NCBI GenBank assembly: GCA_036522155.1
Contig: DATDGI010000122.1
Location: forward strand, 1-6,602
DNA from: UBA9676 sp036522155
Lineage (GTDB): Bacteria; Actinomycetota; Actinomycetes; Streptosporangiales; Streptosporangiaceae
Direction: 5' to 3'
DNA: 6,602 bases
Part shown: piece after piece, positions 5,893 through 6,602 of the stretch
How positions within the stretch are numbered: position 1 is the first letter of the stretch
How the letters are laid out: each line of letters begins with the position of its first letter
Translations under genes and position numbers: made by a program
Notes under the pieces: model-generated
The model's input: only the letters and a program-made list of their open reading frames with translations
Told to the model about the DNA's origin: nothing
Database searches by the model: none

Positions 5893-6602
5893 ATGACGAA
5901 CACGCCGAGTGACCCGGCCACCGCGCTGCCCGGCCGCCCGCCCGTCGTTGACCTAGCCACCTGGCAGGCCGCCCGTGACGAGCTCCTGGTCCGCGAGAAG
6001 GCCCACACCCGCGCGGGCGACGGCCTCGCCGCGGTCCGCCGCCGGCTGCCGATGGTGGAGCTCGACGGGGCGGTCGAGGTCGTCGGACCCGACGGCCCGG
6101 TCCCGTTTCTGGACCTGTTCCAGGGCCGCGACGAACTCGTGGTCTACAAGCACATGTGGTACGACGGCGCGCCGCACCAGGGTCAGTGCGAGGGCTGCAC
6201 CACCACGGCCTGGCACCTGAAGGACGCCGTCTACCTCAACGCCCGCGGCGTCTCGTTCGCCATCCTGACCACGGGCCGGTGGGACGAGGTGGCCTCCTAC
6301 GTCGAGTTCATGGGCTACACCCAGCCCTGGTACTCGGTGCGCGAGCTGGACGCGCCGGTCGGCGGAGAAATGGGTTATATCACCTGCTTCCTGCGCGACG
6401 GGGACCGCGTGTTCCTGACCTACTCCACGACGGGGCGTGGCAACGAGCCGGTCAACGGGTCCCTCGGCCTGCTCGACATGACGCCCTACGGCCGCCGCGA
6501 GGCGTGGGAGGACAACCCCGAGGGCTGGCCCGAGGCCCCTCAGGCCGACTCGCCGGTCGGTGGGCATGGCTCGCCGATCTGCTGGTACTGGCGCTCGGAC
6601 GC
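5893..6602 (+). CDS. DUF899 family thioredoxin-like protein, cut by the right window edge
   Basis: ATG 5893 has GGAGG (5883-5887) five bases upstream, and the frame stays open for 236 codons to the window end. Residues ~20-60 carry the family opening VDLATWQAARDELLVREKAHTR and RRRLPMVELD. A thioredoxin-fold-like core follows (PVPFLDLFQGRDELVVYKHMWYDG), with Cys99 and Cys102 in QCEGCTTTAWHL forming a C-x-x-C pair. Later come FAILTTGRWDEVASYVEFMGY, GLLDMTPYGRREAWED and, close to the edge, CWYWRSD, where the family's ~230-250 residues normally end, so only a few residues are probably missing. DUF899 proteins resemble AhpC/peroxiredoxin-like folds, but no activity is firmly assigned; the C-x-x-C suggests thiol redox chemistry (inference). 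No frame break is seen. It is on the same strand as the isomerase-like gene, 143 bases away, with its own possible control elements. Confidence 0.9.
   Translation, partial: MTNTPSDPATALPGRPPVVDLATWQAARDELLVREKAHTRAGDGLAAVRRRLPMVELDGAVEVVGPDGPVPFLDLFQGRDELVVYKHMWYDGAPHQGQCEGCTTTAWHLKDAVYLNARGVSFAILTTGRWDEVASYVEFMGYTQPWYSVRELDAPVGGEMGYITCFLRDGDRVFLTYSTTGRGNEPVNGSLGLLDMTPYGRREAWEDNPEGWPEAPQADSPVGGHGSPICWYWRSD

Noticed and set aside
5808..5912. 34-residue open frame before and overlapping the DUF899 start, with GGAGG ten bases upstream
   Set aside because: The composition is not distinctive and the spacing is long; a leader peptide is possible but cannot be supported without comparison.
5953..6567. 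Minus-strand open frame of 204 codons opposite DUF899
   Set aside because: It is a shadow; the plus-strand frame has a ribosome binding site, family motifs and a C-x-x-C pair.

Overview
The window is very GC-rich, and nearly every codon ends in G or C. GTG starts preceded by GGAGG-type ribosome binding sites are common. The gene families present (a LuxR/MalT-type large ATP-binding regulator, DUF4331, DUF899, a muconolactone-isomerase-like protein and an HHE hemerythrin) are typical of a soil actinomycete such as Streptomyces or a relative. The genus cannot be fixed from the sequence alone.

Layout, left to right. (1) Positions 1-129, minus strand: probable N-terminus of a membrane protein that leaves the window on the left. 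(2) Positions 130-459: divergent intergenic space with a strong 12-bp stem-loop at 163-198. (3) Positions 460-1029, plus strand: intact hemerythrin (HHE) domain protein. (4) Positions 1103-3912, minus strand, convergent with the hemerythrin gene: a ~936-residue LAL-family regulator with an N-terminal ATPase, a helical middle and a C-terminal LuxR helix-turn-helix, split by a one-base shift in a C6 tract. (5) Positions 4027-4999, plus strand, divergent from the regulator: a DUF4331 protein with a one-base shift 13 codons into the gene. (6) Positions 5153-5749, plus strand: a fused two-domain muconolactone-isomerase-like protein carrying two compensating one-base shifts. (7) From 5893 to the right edge, plus strand: a DUF899 thioredoxin-like protein, cut by the window end.

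The most important observation is that three neighbouring genes contain four single-base reading-frame breaks, at about 2361, 4062, 5375 and 5493. Each lies in or beside a short run of C or G, and each is repaired by adding or removing one base. Conserved sequence resumes immediately in the new frame and no other decay is visible. This looks like homopolymer-length error in the sequence, or very recent mutation, rather than old pseudogenes. Anyone using this window should treat the three genes as probably intact.

Functionally, the regulator and the DUF4331 gene share a 114-bp divergent control region, so the regulator may control DUF4331 and possibly the same-strand isomerase-like and DUF899 genes. 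Hemerythrin and DUF899 suggest oxygen or redox chemistry, but no pathway can be assigned: there are no catechol-pathway partners (catA, catB) beside the isomerase-like gene. No tRNA, rRNA, CRISPR array, insertion sequence or convincing intrinsic terminator was found.
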